Counted from the first letter of the stretch, positions 41,536-50,743 are shown. The stretch: DNA of 64,000 nucleotides from Chitinophaga agri (GCF_010093065.1 NZ_CP048113.1:7396001-7460000), one strand, 5' to 3'. Notes: a model not told the origin generated them from the sequence alone. Numbers and translations: made by a program.

Positions 41536-44511
41536 ATGACGTTTCTTACCCCTGTCAGACTGCTGCTGATTTACCTTGTATTTGCCATGATGGGCTTATT
41601 GGCATTGCCCTATATGCGGATCGATTTATTGCCCGGACAAATGGGCAAAAGTCTTACAGTGAACTATCAAACGGCAAATACATCTCCTGAATTGAATGAA
41701 AGCCGTTACACGAGCATGTTGGAGAATGGCCTTTCACAGTTAACGCAGATCAGGCACATGGAATCTGTTTCTACCGAAAGTGGCGGTGAGGTGGTGATTA
41801 GGTTTGACGCGGCGGCAGATTTGAAAGAGAAGCGTTTTCAAATGGCAATGCTGATCCGTCAGCTGTATCCTAAGCTGACAGTAGGAATCAGCTATCCAAC
41901 AATTGCAAACACCACGACCGTAAGCAAAATGGAAAGTGAAGCCATTAGGGTATACATGATCAATGGTCCGGGAGATAGAAGCAAACTCCAAAAGCAGTTC
42001 AGCCCATTACTCCATAAATTTTTTCTTGCGATCAAGGACATTAGGGAACTTGAAATTATTGGTGCTCCAAAGCAGGAAATTTCAGTGACTTACAACAGGT
42101 CAAAATGTGCTGCATTCCACGTAACCAGCACGGAAATCAGACAAGCGCTGTCTGAGCAGTATCGATTGACGTTTCCCTGCATGATACGCGATGATCATGG
42201 ACAGAAGCTTTTCATTACTATTGGCGAAAATAGCCCTACGCTACAAAGCCTTTCGGACGCTATGGTTGTAAATGAAAGCGGACAGGCGATAAAACTCGCT
42301 GCACTGGCAGAAATTTCACAGCACGAAACACTGATCACCGATTACTACCGGATCAATGGTCAAAATGCGCTAAACGTAAACCTTTACCCAAAGCCCGGAT
42401 CGAATGCCCTGGCACTGAGTAAAAAGCTGGACTTAGCAGCGAATGAAATCAACAAGCAGCTGCCTCCAGGTTACAGCCTTAAACTGGTTTATGACAAAAC
42501 GGCCTTCCTGCACGCAGAACTTCAAACCAACTACAAACGAAGTGCATTAGCCATTGGCATTCTTCTCGCATTCATCCTGGTAGCCTACCAAAGTATAAGA
42601 TCGACCATCGTAATACTCAGCAGCCTGGTTGTAAATATCTGCATCGGGATATTGTTGATCTGTTTATTCCAGGTCAATATCAATCTTTATACCGTAGGCG
42701 GTGTCACGCTTGCGTTTGGCCTGATCATCGACAATGCAATTGTGAATCTGGATTATTACCAGCGCCACCGCAACCTCAAAATTCTTCCGGCCATGCTGGG
42801 CGCAAACCTTTGTATCATCACCGGGCTATCCATAGTTTACATGCTTCCAGATCAGGAAAGTAAAGATTACAATGACTTTTGCGCCATGATCATACTTTCG
42901 CTTTGTGCTTCGCTACTGGTGGCAGTAGGATTTACTCCAGCTGTCTCGTCATTGCTTCAGAACCATAAGCTCAATTTTAGTAGTCATAAGATACGTAGAC
43001 GAATGTGGCGTTTGTACACCATTTACCAAAAATGCCTACAGACCCTCGCACCAGGGAAATATGCGATATCCGCAATATTCTTTGTATGTCTTGGAATTGG
43101 CTGCTATTTATTTCAAACTCATATCGGCGAAAGGTCCGGAATACGCAATCCGGATCAAACCAAATTATATCTGACCTGCAACCTGGCTGATGGTCATACA
43201 GCCCTTCAGATGAACGAACTCTTTCAGCCTATGGAAGATTATCTGAAACAACAAAAGGGGATTGATAAGTTCATCACCTATATCCAAAGCGGGCAATATG
43301 GCGGGATAGAAATATTCATCAAAAAGGATCATGTACACGGTACGTACACCGCCCAGCTTTATGATGCACTGGTATCCAGGACAAACGCGATTGAGGGCGT
43401 AAAATGGCAGCTGTGGGGATTGGGTAAGTTTCATAGTACCAGCAATCACCAGCAAGCCGCCAGCTACAGTGTATTGCTCAGAGGATATCACTATCAGCAG
43501 CTGGAAGATCAGGCCCATCGGCTCCGGCATCATCTGCAACAAAATAGCCGTGTGGTCCAGGTGAATGTGAATGCGCAGTACAGTATGCGCGACCGGGAAA
43601 TGACGAGCAGTTCATTTTCTACCAATCCGGCCAATAGCCGACTGGTATACAATGCACTGCATGACTACCAGGCAGAAATCCAGCCTTTATTATTGGTACA
43701 GAACAATGGTGAATATAGTCCGGTATATGTCAGATCAGGCGGCTGGCAGGAACGCAGCCAGTTCGAGTTCCTTCATGACCCAGCTACACAGGATAGTATG
43801 CCCTTCAGCCTCAATCAGTTTGGACAGTTGGCCCGCGAAAAAGTCAGCAACAAAATATATAAGAAAGACAGGCAATACCTGCGCGTAGTCAGCTATAACT
43901 ACCAGGGCGATGATCAATTTGGTAGCCAGCACCAGGCGCTTGCCATCCGTCAGTTCAATGTTGTAATGCCTGCTGGCTTCAGTGCTTCAAAGTATGCTTT
44001 CAATTTCAAGGAAGAAAATAAGGCGCTACCAGTATGGCCGCTTTGGTTACTGGTCGCGCTGAATTTCGTGATTACCTGTATGGTTTTTGAAAACCTGAAG
44101 CAACCACTGCTGCTGATCAGTCTCATACCACTATCTTTTACCGGGCTGTTATATGTGTTTGCGCTTACAGATCACTTTGTTGATCAGGGAGCATACGCAG
44201 CTTTTCTGATGCTTGGGTGCCTTGCTGTAAATGCAGGCATTTTTCTGATCAATGATTACAATCATAGTTCTAAGCGTTATTTCACTGACCCATACCAACG
44301 TCTCGCCAGGGCTTTCTTTGCAAGAAGCAGACCCATCGTGCTTACGATCATCAGCTGTTGTTGCGCGCTGTTGCCCTTCCTGTTTGACGGCGAGGACGTG
44401 ATCTTTTGGTATTCCTTTTCTGTCGGTACACTTTCAGGCTTGCTTTTCAGCTTCCTCACGCTTTTCATTTACCTGCCACTGATGCTGGCACCAAGGTATT
44501 CAAAATCATAA
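41536..44511 (+). CDS. Divergent RND-superfamily transporter
   Basis: The 991-residue protein has RND architecture: an N-terminal helix (LLLIYLVFAMMGLLALPYM), periplasmic loop, a helix cluster at about 335-500 with GGVTLAFGLIIDNAIVNLDYY as helix 4, a second loop, and C-terminal helices from about residue 835. It is clearly diverged from the pump at 33893-36925; the helix-10 region LMLGCLAVNAGIFLINDY has Asn in place of the usual charged residue. It is transcribed away from the peptide operon with a 69-base shared gap and has no adaptor or TolC of its own. It may pair with the first RND protein or use its adaptor and channel. Confidence 0.88.
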   Translation: MTFLTPVRLLLIYLVFAMMGLLALPYMRIDLLPGQMGKSLTVNYQTANTSPELNESRYTSMLENGLSQLTQIRHMESVSTESGGEVVIRFDAAADLKEKRFQMAMLIRQLYPKLTVGISYPTIANTTTVSKMESEAIRVYMINGPGDRSKLQKQFSPLLHKFFLAIKDIRELEIIGAPKQEISVTYNRSKCAAFHVTSTEIRQALSEQYRLTFPCMIRDDHGQKLFITIGENSPTLQSLSDAMVVNESGQAIKLAALAEISQHETLITDYYRINGQNALNVNLYPKPGSNALALSKKLDLAANEINKQLPPGYSLKLVYDKTAFLHAELQTNYKRSALAIGILLAFILVAYQSIRSTIVILSSLVVNICIGILLICLFQVNINLYTVGGVTLAFGLIIDNAIVNLDYYQRHRNLKILPAMLGANLCIITGLSIVYMLPDQESKDYNDFCAMIILSLCASLLVAVGFTPAVSSLLQNHKLNFSSHKIRRRMWRLYTIYQKCLQTLAPGKYAISAIFFVCLGIGCYLFQTHIGERSGIRNPDQTKLYLTCNLADGHTALQMNELFQPMEDYLKQQKGIDKFITYIQSGQYGGIEIFIKKDHVHGTYTAQLYDALVSRTNAIEGVKWQLWGLGKFHSTSNHQQAASYSVLLRGYHYQQLEDQAHRLRHHLQQNSRVVQVNVNAQYSMRDREMTSSSFSTNPANSRLVYNALHDYQAEIQPLLLVQNNGEYSPVYVRSGGWQERSQFEFLHDPATQDSMPFSLNQFGQLAREKVSNKIYKKDRQYLRVVSYNYQGDDQFGSQHQALAIRQFNVVMPAGFSASKYAFNFKEENKALPVWPLWLLVALNFVITCMVFENLKQPLLLISLIPLSFTGLLYVFALTDHFVDQGAYAAFLMLGCLAVNAGIFLINDYNHSSKRYFTDPYQRLARAFFARSRPIVLTIISCCCALLPFLFDGEDVIFWYSFSVGTLSGLLFSFLTLFIYLPLMLAPRYSKS

Positions 44512-44521
44512 CTAAAGTAGC

Positions 44522-45556
44522 ATGCGCTTAATTATTTTAGCAGCCGGTCTATTTGGTCTTGGATTGACCGTATACTTTGTAAAGGACCGCTTTAAGACCA
44601 ACCGCACGATCCTCGGACAGCAAAACGCGATCTGGTCTGAAAGTATTTATTTCAGGGGCCATCAACCCACGACCAAAGTACCTTTAGGTGACCAGTACAT
44701 CCAGGACTATGCTGGTGTACTCAAAGCGAACAATATCAAGTATGCTTACTTCTACGCAGGGCCTATAGGTAAGGACGGCCATCTTCCAGCATACGTTTTC
44801 TCGGACACAGCCAGAGCTTCTATCAGAAAATTCAGACAACTTTACCCGGAGCTGATCATACTTCCCTGGTGCGGTGGGATACAGCACAAAACGATTTATC
44901 TTGAAGACAGCACCTGGAGAATTACCGCCATTGGTGACCTCAAAAGGATGATCGATACTCTTGGTGTAACCGGCGTTCACTTAGACTTTGAGTATTTTAT
45001 GCCGCAATATCAGCACTTAGATTCGGCTGTAGCACCGGGTAATGCCGGAGAAATGGCAGCTTACCCAGGCTACGTTAATCAATTTCACCGGCAATTGAGA
45101 GATAGTCTCCCCCAAGCCTTTATCAGTTCTGTCGTTACGTCAACCTGCCCGGCATCAATACACTGGAAGCGCAAAACCAGTTTGGATGAGTTGCGGGGCT
45201 TACTGCCGTATGTAGATCAGATTAGTTTTCTGTTTTACGATATGAATATACACGATAGCATTGCTTTCCGGCAATGTGCCATTCAGCAGGTGAAAGATCT
45301 CCAGGAACTGAAGAAAACCCATCCGGTGCAGATGTTAATTGCGATAGCTACCTTTCAGAATACGCCGGAATACCGTGAGTTTCACGACATGAAGGTAGAG
45401 AACATTATCAATACACTCAGTACCCTCAGAGATGTAGAAGCGATGATCAAACCAGACAGAGGAATAATAGATGGTATTTCGATCTACTGCGGCTGGGAAA
45501 CAAATATCAACGAGTGGGAAGATATTGCAAACAACTGGACACAGTATCATGAATAG
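44522..45556 (+). CDS. GH18-like TIM-barrel protein, membrane-anchored
   Basis: The 344-residue protein starts with a hydrophobic anchor (MRLIILAAGLFGLGLTVYFV). A TIM-barrel-like series follows: NIKYAYFYAGPIG, LIILPWCGG and GVTGVHLDFEYF. The last resembles the GH18 DxxDxDxE strand: the final Asp155-x-Glu157 is present but the earlier Asp residues are missing, so catalysis is uncertain. VDQISFLFYDMN and IDGISIYCGWE also fit late GH18 strands. It begins ten bases after the RND gene and overlaps the next gene by eight bases. Confidence 0.65.
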   Translation: MRLIILAAGLFGLGLTVYFVKDRFKTNRTILGQQNAIWSESIYFRGHQPTTKVPLGDQYIQDYAGVLKANNIKYAYFYAGPIGKDGHLPAYVFSDTARASIRKFRQLYPELIILPWCGGIQHKTIYLEDSTWRITAIGDLKRMIDTLGVTGVHLDFEYFMPQYQHLDSAVAPGNAGEMAAYPGYVNQFHRQLRDSLPQAFISSVVTSTCPASIHWKRKTSLDELRGLLPYVDQISFLFYDMNIHDSIAFRQCAIQQVKDLQELKKTHPVQMLIAIATFQNTPEYREFHDMKVENIINTLSTLRDVEAMIKPDRGIIDGISIYCGWETNINEWEDIANNWTQYHE

Positions 45557-47144
45557 AATATTACAAGCATTAGTACTGGTCACCAGCCTTTCTGCAGGTT
45601 GTCAGCCCAGGAATACCCAATCAGATATAGCTGGAAGTAGCCTTTACAAAGAGACTGACCAAAATCTGTTGAAACTCCCGGACGGCAGCATCGTGTACAT
45701 AAATCATTCTGGGAATGCTTACGCGCTGAACCAGGTAAAAGATGGGCAGTCGATGCCGATAAGCACGTTTAGCCACCCAGTGTTTTTTCCATTTTTGTAC
45801 AATGGAGAAACCGCATGGCTGACCGACTCATGCGGCAACGAACTGTATACTTCAAGTAAAGCAAATTTTAACCGCATATCGGGCAATACCATCGACCGCA
45901 TATACACCAGCAATACCGGCAGGTACCTGATTTATAAAAAGACAGATGAGGGGGTTTTCCTTTTTGACCAGCAGACGCAATGCGAAACCTTACTGGAACA
46001 ACTCACAAATGAGTTTACGCATCTGGCTTTTGACCCAACTGACAGTATTGCCAGTTACAAGGATGGCGATGATCTGTTTATCTTGCACCTCCCATCTGCA
46101 ATAACAGGAAAATTAGCTGTTCCATTATCCGGCGAAAAATTCAATCCTTGTCCGTTTGCAGGAAAAATCTATTTTGCTTGTCGGGATACTGCTCAGTTTA
46201 CGGCCATCTATAGCTGCGACCTTTCAAGCTCCGAAATAAGTAAGGTTCACCAAACCTCCAACGAACTGCGTTTGCCAACTGTTACAGACACTAGCCTGTA
46301 TTTTATTGAGATCATCAATAGCCAATACCTCTTACGCCGCAAAAGCCTGACCTCCGGAAAGGTTGATCAGATCACGGACAGGGGCGTAGTTTATACCTAC
46401 ATACCAGGAGAAAAACAGGTTTATTATAGTTATGCTGATATTAACAGTACTAAGAGCCTTTATAGTTATCGGTTGGATACACGAACAAGTGTTCCCATAG
46501 ACAGCATCACCTTGTTTCCAGATCTTGAAGCAAAACCGTATGTAATAACTCCAGGGGATACTGTTCATTATCAAATCTCCAGTAACAAGGCAATTAGTCG
46601 GCCAGGGACAATTCTCTTTATTCATCCGGGGTTGCATGGCGATTATTCGCCAAGGTTTGAGCCTTTGTTGTATCATCTGGCTAACGCGGGTTATCTGATT
46701 ATTTGTCCCAACTATCCTGGTTCAAAAGGTTATGGATATGATTATGAACATCAAAACCCTGAAGCAGCTGTAGAAATGCTGTCCAAAATGGCGCAGCAGA
46801 TTCGCAGTCAGACCAGCAAACCTTTGTATTTGCTGACCTCCAGTTCGGGCAATATACTGGCAGAGCGGCTGCTTAATATGGAGAAATGCCAATTTACTGC
46901 TGCTGTTTCCCTGTTCGGCATTCCAGGAGCAGCACCTACCCCCAAAGTACCGGTGCTGTATCTTTTAGGTGAGAATGATCAGCAAATCAATTATGGCCGC
47001 CGTAAGGAACAGCTGAGCACTGCGGCAAAAAAGCATCCAATAAGTATTTACAGCTATCCCTGTGAGGGCCACTGGTTCAGGGATAACGCAAGCCTTCAAG
47101 ATGCAAGTGAAAGAATCGTTAACCATTTCAAGCGGCAAGATTAG
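45549..47144 (+). CDS. S9-like serine hydrolase/peptidase lipoprotein
   Basis: The ATG at 45549 gives 531 residues with lipoprotein signal MNRILQALVLVTSLSAGC (Cys18). Residues about 40-350 look like a beta-propeller (LLKLPDGSIVYINHSGNAY, SYKDGDDLFILHLPS). The C-terminal alpha/beta-hydrolase domain has FIHPGLHGDYSPRF, NYPGSKGYGYDYEH, the nucleophile elbow TSSSG (Ser432) and acid and base residues Asp477 (GENDQQ) and His508 (CEGHWF). This is the prolyl-oligopeptidase (S9) layout with an unusual elbow in place of GxSxG. It would act outside the inner membrane, and it could trim or degrade the cysteine-rich peptide (inference). Confidence 0.85.
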   Translation: MNRILQALVLVTSLSAGCQPRNTQSDIAGSSLYKETDQNLLKLPDGSIVYINHSGNAYALNQVKDGQSMPISTFSHPVFFPFLYNGETAWLTDSCGNELYTSSKANFNRISGNTIDRIYTSNTGRYLIYKKTDEGVFLFDQQTQCETLLEQLTNEFTHLAFDPTDSIASYKDGDDLFILHLPSAITGKLAVPLSGEKFNPCPFAGKIYFACRDTAQFTAIYSCDLSSSEISKVHQTSNELRLPTVTDTSLYFIEIINSQYLLRRKSLTSGKVDQITDRGVVYTYIPGEKQVYYSYADINSTKSLYSYRLDTRTSVPIDSITLFPDLEAKPYVITPGDTVHYQISSNKAISRPGTILFIHPGLHGDYSPRFEPLLYHLANAGYLIICPNYPGSKGYGYDYEHQNPEAAVEMLSKMAQQIRSQTSKPLYLLTSSSGNILAERLLNMEKCQFTAAVSLFGIPGAAPTPKVPVLYLLGENDQQINYGRRKEQLSTAAKKHPISIYSYPCEGHWFRDNASLQDASERIVNHFKRQD

Positions 47145-47315
47145 ACTGCAAAACAGTCTCACCACTATGAGCGAACTTTGAACTGCAACGCAACACCACC
47201 TACTATACGCAAAAGGATGATTTTTGCTTTTTTCATGACCAAAGTTGTCAAACAACTTTAGTGTAAGTGTGTAAGTATCCGGTAGATAGCACCTATGTAA
47301 TGATTTTGGAGAGCG

Positions 47316-48806
47316 TTACTTTTGCTTCGTGATCCAGATATGAGGTAGGAGCTCTTTGATTCTGTTGATAGGATGGTCGTTAATTACCATTAAAACGTCC
47401 TTTAGCCAAAGGCTGGGATTAATGTTATGTAGTTTACAGGTTCCGATCAGGCTGTAGAGCATTGCAATTCGCTTTGCTGATTCATGGCTCCCGGCAAGGA
47501 GGTAATTCTTTCGGCCTATAACAGTCGCTCTTATAGATCTCTCAGCCGCGTTATTATCTGGATGTAGCTTTCCATCATACACGAAGGCACAGAGTTTATC
47601 CCAGCGTTTTATACTATAGGCAAGGGCTTTTCCTATCGGGCTTTGTGGAAGTACCTGCTTGTATTGGTCTTCCATCCAGCTTCCTAATTCCTTCAGTATA
47701 GGTAAGGAGTGCTTCTGTCTTGAAGCTGCTCGTTTTTCATTGTCGTGATTTAACGCCCGGCTATCGCGTTCAATCTGATAGACGAGCTGTAACTGTTCCA
47801 ATACATATTCTGCTCTTTCCCGGTCGCTGTAAATAGCGTCAGAGAAGTACCTTCTTGCATGAGCAAGACAGTGGATCAATGTTATATTATTGGTATCAAC
47901 GATGCTATTATATGCAGAGTAAGCGTCTGTTTGCAGCGTACCATAAAAATCTTTCAGCATTTCTGCGGGTCCTTCCCGGCCACGCCCGGGTTGATAATCA
48001 AAGACAAGCAGCTTGTTAATACTATCCTGATAGAGCCAGTAATACCCCCGATGAGTGCTCCCTTTCTTATCCTTGTCGAGCACCGGTACCGATGTCTCAT
48101 CAGCCTGCAAATAGTCAGCGTTGAGTACTTCTGTTACCAGCGCTCTGTAAATAGGAGTAATTAACGCAGCTGTCTTAGCAAAACCATCACTCAGCGTTGA
48201 GTATGGTAGCTTTATGCCATCTCTTTCCAGACGTTGTTGCTGGCGATGCACGGGGAGATGATCGCAGATCTTCTCAACAACCAGTTGAGCCAGTAAGCCT
48301 GGCCCCATCATCGATTTTGCAACTGGTAATGTTGGCAAAGGTCCAACAATAATTTTTGACGACGTCTCATTCGCAGATGGGAGAAGGTACTTGTTACGGA
48401 TGTAACGGACTACATAAATTTCAGCGGGTTTGTATTCCAGCACTTCAGTTTCAGTGGTGCCAATATGTTTACTACCAGCTGGTATATGGTCTGGATCTAT
48501 AATTACATCTTCTCTTCGTAAGTGAGATGGTATGGTATGACGGCTATCTCTGGCTTGAGTCGCATCTTGTTTTACAACTTTGACATAAGTCACCTTCTTT
48601 GCATCTAACACGTTGCAAACAGCAGCAGATTGTTCTGTTGGAATATCGAGTGCCAGTTGATTCTTATCTGCGGGAATAAATCGCTCCTGGCGAACTCCGA
48701 AAATCATCTTCTTGAGCTGATTCAATTCATGCTGCAGCTGCTCAACCTTGTTGATGGCAGACTCATAGAGCTGTTTGTAATCATTATCTTCTGCTGACGT
48801 ACTCAT
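47316..48806 (-). CDS. tnpC: IS66 transposase TnpC
   Basis: The 496-residue protein has an N-terminal coiled coil (YESAINKVEQLQHELNQLKKMIFG), a zinc-finger-like region and the DDE transposase core: YLQADETSVPVLDKDKKGSTH, LQTDAYSAYNSIVD, and DNNAAERSIRATVIGRKNYLLAG with the final acidic residue. A C-terminal IS66_C domain (INPSLWLKDVLMVINDHP) follows. All parts appear intact. Confidence 0.95.
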   Translation of the reverse strand: MSTSAEDNDYKQLYESAINKVEQLQHELNQLKKMIFGVRQERFIPADKNQLALDIPTEQSAAVCNVLDAKKVTYVKVVKQDATQARDSRHTIPSHLRREDVIIDPDHIPAGSKHIGTTETEVLEYKPAEIYVVRYIRNKYLLPSANETSSKIIVGPLPTLPVAKSMMGPGLLAQLVVEKICDHLPVHRQQQRLERDGIKLPYSTLSDGFAKTAALITPIYRALVTEVLNADYLQADETSVPVLDKDKKGSTHRGYYWLYQDSINKLLVFDYQPGRGREGPAEMLKDFYGTLQTDAYSAYNSIVDTNNITLIHCLAHARRYFSDAIYSDRERAEYVLEQLQLVYQIERDSRALNHDNEKRAASRQKHSLPILKELGSWMEDQYKQVLPQSPIGKALAYSIKRWDKLCAFVYDGKLHPDNNAAERSIRATVIGRKNYLLAGSHESAKRIAMLYSLIGTCKLHNINPSLWLKDVLMVINDHPINRIKELLPHIWITKQK

Positions 48807-48855
48807 TGCAATTGCAATGTTATCACATGTAAATCAATTATTTGTTAGCGCGATG

Positions 48856-49161
48856 TTAATGATCGGCAGATTGTCGAAAATACCGCCTGCGGTACTGGAC
48901 TTTATCCATCTGAATGCCTTGCATAATAAGCATCAATTGTGTAGAAGTAAGCGAGGATTGTACGCCACCTGGTTTGGGAATCTCAAATGTTCCCTTCTCA
49001 AGCCGCTTGTAATAAATCGCAAATCCATCTTGCTGCCATTGAAGTAGCTTGATATGTGTAGCTCTGCGGTTAAAGAAAATATAGACATCTCCGGTTAAAG
49101 GATCCAGATGCATCTGTTGATTGACAATAGCCGCCAGTTTGTAAAAGCTATTACTTATCAT
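48856..49161 (-). CDS. tnpB: IS66 accessory protein TnpB
   Basis: The 101-residue protein carries the TnpB core: DPLTGDVYIFFNRRATHIKLLQWQQDGFAIYYKRLEKG. The ATG at 49161 (MISNSFYKL) is preferred because further upstream in-frame codons reach into tnpA's end. It is required for transposition in IS66 elements, with unknown mechanism. Confidence 0.9.
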   Translation of the reverse strand: MISNSFYKLAAIVNQQMHLDPLTGDVYIFFNRRATHIKLLQWQQDGFAIYYKRLEKGTFEIPKPGGVQSSLTSTQLMLIMQGIQMDKVQYRRRYFRQSADH

Positions 49162-49212
49162 GATTGGCTGAGTATACAGAAAATACCTGCATGAGGACGA
49201 GAGTGCCAGCAT

Positions 49213-49569
49213 TTATTTACTGTTTAGTAGCTCTTTTAGCATGTCTGTATTGACCGCCGAATGAAAAATTATCCTGTTACCTGATAAAGATATCACCTCC
49301 GCGAATGGAAGTGCAATATCTGGTATACTCGCCTTAGAAGGTGTCAGCTGAATGAAATGTTTTCGTCTGGGAACTTTTGCCGGAGTGGCAAACTGCTTCC
49401 TCCAGTTCTTGAGCATGGAGATCGTGATTCCATGATTATCACAAAACACTTGCATCTTTACGTTTGACTGGCTCCATTGCATCGCGATATTCTTCTTCTC
49501 CGATATTGTAAATGAACGTATCGTGGAATTATTGGATGGTTGCATACAGGGCATATTTAAACAACGCAA
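49213..49569 (-). CDS. tnpA: IS66 accessory protein TnpA
   Basis: The product has up to 118 residues; the likely start is MQPSNNST about nine codons in, giving 110. It has a helix-turn-helix (MQWSQSNVKMQVFCDNHGITISMLKNWRKQF) and a C-terminal strand region (AEVISLSGNRIIFHSAV), as in IS66 TnpA proteins. It is the first gene of the element. Confidence 0.88.
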   Translation of the reverse strand: MRCLNMPCMQPSNNSTIRSFTISEKKNIAMQWSQSNVKMQVFCDNHGITISMLKNWRKQFATPAKVPRRKHFIQLTPSKASIPDIALPFAEVISLSGNRIIFHSAVNTDMLKELLNSK

Positions 49570-49620
49570 ACATAAACCCTCAGACTTACATGCCGAAGAT
49601 GCTGTCTACCGGAACCTTAC

Positions 49621-49953
49621 TTTATCGGAGACGATTGTAATTCCTCTAGCAACTTTTTACGTTCTGTGCCGTATTTATCAGCGAACTTTTTATGAAGCTC
49701 TTCTGTGATCTTTTCCTCGATATAACGTTCTTCCAGCTTATCAATCTTTTCTTCCAGTTCCGTAAGTCTTGTTTTAAGATGTTTAGTCGTCTCCTCTCTT
49801 TCTGCATTGATTGTAGTAACTAGCGTTCTCAATGGCAGCTGAAAAAGAGGGATATATTTTTCAGGAAGGGTTACCTCACTGAGAATAGTCATAAATCGGT
49901 CGTGGAGTTTAGCTGCGCTTATATGGCAATAACATTTGCTGCCATTATCATGC
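49621..49953 (-). pseudogene. Second serine-recombinase fragment
   Basis: Read on the minus strand, DNGSKCYCHISAAKLHDRF, LSEVTLPEK and TTINAEREETTKHLKTRL closely match the recombinase remnant beside tRNA-Lys (DNGSKCSCHISANKLHERF, TTINAEREETAKQYRVRL), about two-thirds identical by eye. The C-terminal end is cut by IS66 at 49620, and homology stops near 49953 on the other side, so both ends are lost. It is in the same orientation as the first remnant, 27 kb away, and may mark the far side of the island. Confidence 0.75.
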
Positions 49954-50177
49954 TCTTGCTGAGACGAAAAAATAAAGATTCCAATTTCACCTGGAAAGAT
50001 ATAATCATACATCAAATCTGCTCATCTAAGGCAGGGGTTGTCTGCCATTGATGATAATAGTCATTAGTTTCGATGACCAGGCTTCTTTTTAGAATAATTT
50101 TGAGTGCATAGATTTGAATGATAGAGCTGGTTGAGGGATGTATACGATTAATAATGAATCAATAAAATCTCAAAATT
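49954..50177. other. Stretch without a recognisable gene
   Basis: No gene or structured RNA is visible. The minus-strand frame that enters the recombinase fragment starts here but has no recognisable homology before residue DNGSKC. No copy of the tRNA-Lys 3' end was found. Confidence 0.4.
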
Positions 50178-50429
50178 ATGTGCCGTTTCATAGAGCGGAT
50201 TGCCGCTGATAAGGGAATGCTTACAGAAGACGTACAGTGTATCGTTACCGCGGTTACGGGGTATCTTGTTAAAAAGGTGCCTGCCCTTGAGCAAGTAATC
50301 GAGGACGTTTTTGAGGATGCGGGAGAGGATCTGCTGAATGATCACATAGGAAAAATGATAATATCGATACAAAGAGACCAGTGGAAGGAGAAGTTCAAAG
50401 ATTTCCTGGTTTATCCTGTTGGAAAATAG
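50178..50429 (+). CDS. Small hypothetical protein
   Basis: The 83-residue acidic, helical protein (MCRFIERIAADKG start, VKKVPALEQVIEDVFED centre) has no signal peptide or membrane helix. The predicted helices and the pattern of hydrophobic residues suggest a compact bundle. I recognise no family. It stands alone next to the recombinase fragment. Confidence 0.5.
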   Translation: MCRFIERIAADKGMLTEDVQCIVTAVTGYLVKKVPALEQVIEDVFEDAGEDLLNDHIGKMIISIQRDQWKEKFKDFLVYPVGK

Positions 50430-50743
50430 TAGTGTGGGCCGCAAAAGAATAAGTAATTCAGAAAGGATAACCCCGTTGAACAACAGGGTCAAAGGATAGA
50501 GACCGGGAATTTACTTCTTCACTAAAAACACAGGAGCCATACTGCTCTTTCAGACACAACAAAAACATTTGCCTACTACAAATCAGATGTGTTGAAGAAA
50601 AGAAGAACAGCTGCAGGTGTACTTGGCGAGTCTAAGCGAATGATGTTCCGTATTGTGCAGCAGTATTAACCGTAGGGCTGCATCGAAGAAGATAGAAAAT
50701 AAATGGTCATCTGTTATTACCGGGCTGTATAAGTTGACACGCG
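50430..50743. other. Stretch without a recognisable gene
   Basis: A plus-strand open frame of about 45 codons ending at 50669 (…FAYYKSDVLKKRRTAAGVLG…) begins after a stop and has no plausible start or known family. Nothing else is supported. Confidence 0.35.

Larger units (their letters stand above)
47271..49620 (-). mobile_element. IS66-family insertion sequence
   Basis: The 2350-base element has genes tnpA, tnpB and tnpC. Inverted ends match: left GTAAGTATCCGGTAGATAGC; right (read inverted) GTAAGGTTCCGGTAGACAGC. The 8 bases outside each end (GTAAGTGT left, TTTATCGG right) differ, so the usual 8-base duplication is absent. The right end cuts a recombinase fragment. Confidence 0.92.

Noticed and set aside
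47241..47259. AAAGTTGTCAAACAACTTT hairpin as terminator of the S9 gene
   Set aside because: Only a weak AT-rich stem with no T run; it lies about 100 bases past the stop.
49954..50177. attR copy of the tRNA-Lys 3' end at the right edge of the island
   Set aside because: I looked for the GTTCGAGTCCCAGCGGGATC sequence around 49.6-50.8 kb and did not find it.
50521..50669. Possible small gene (FAYYKSDVLKKRRTAAGVLG)
   Set aside because: The open frame has no plausible start codon context and no known family; may be a remnant.
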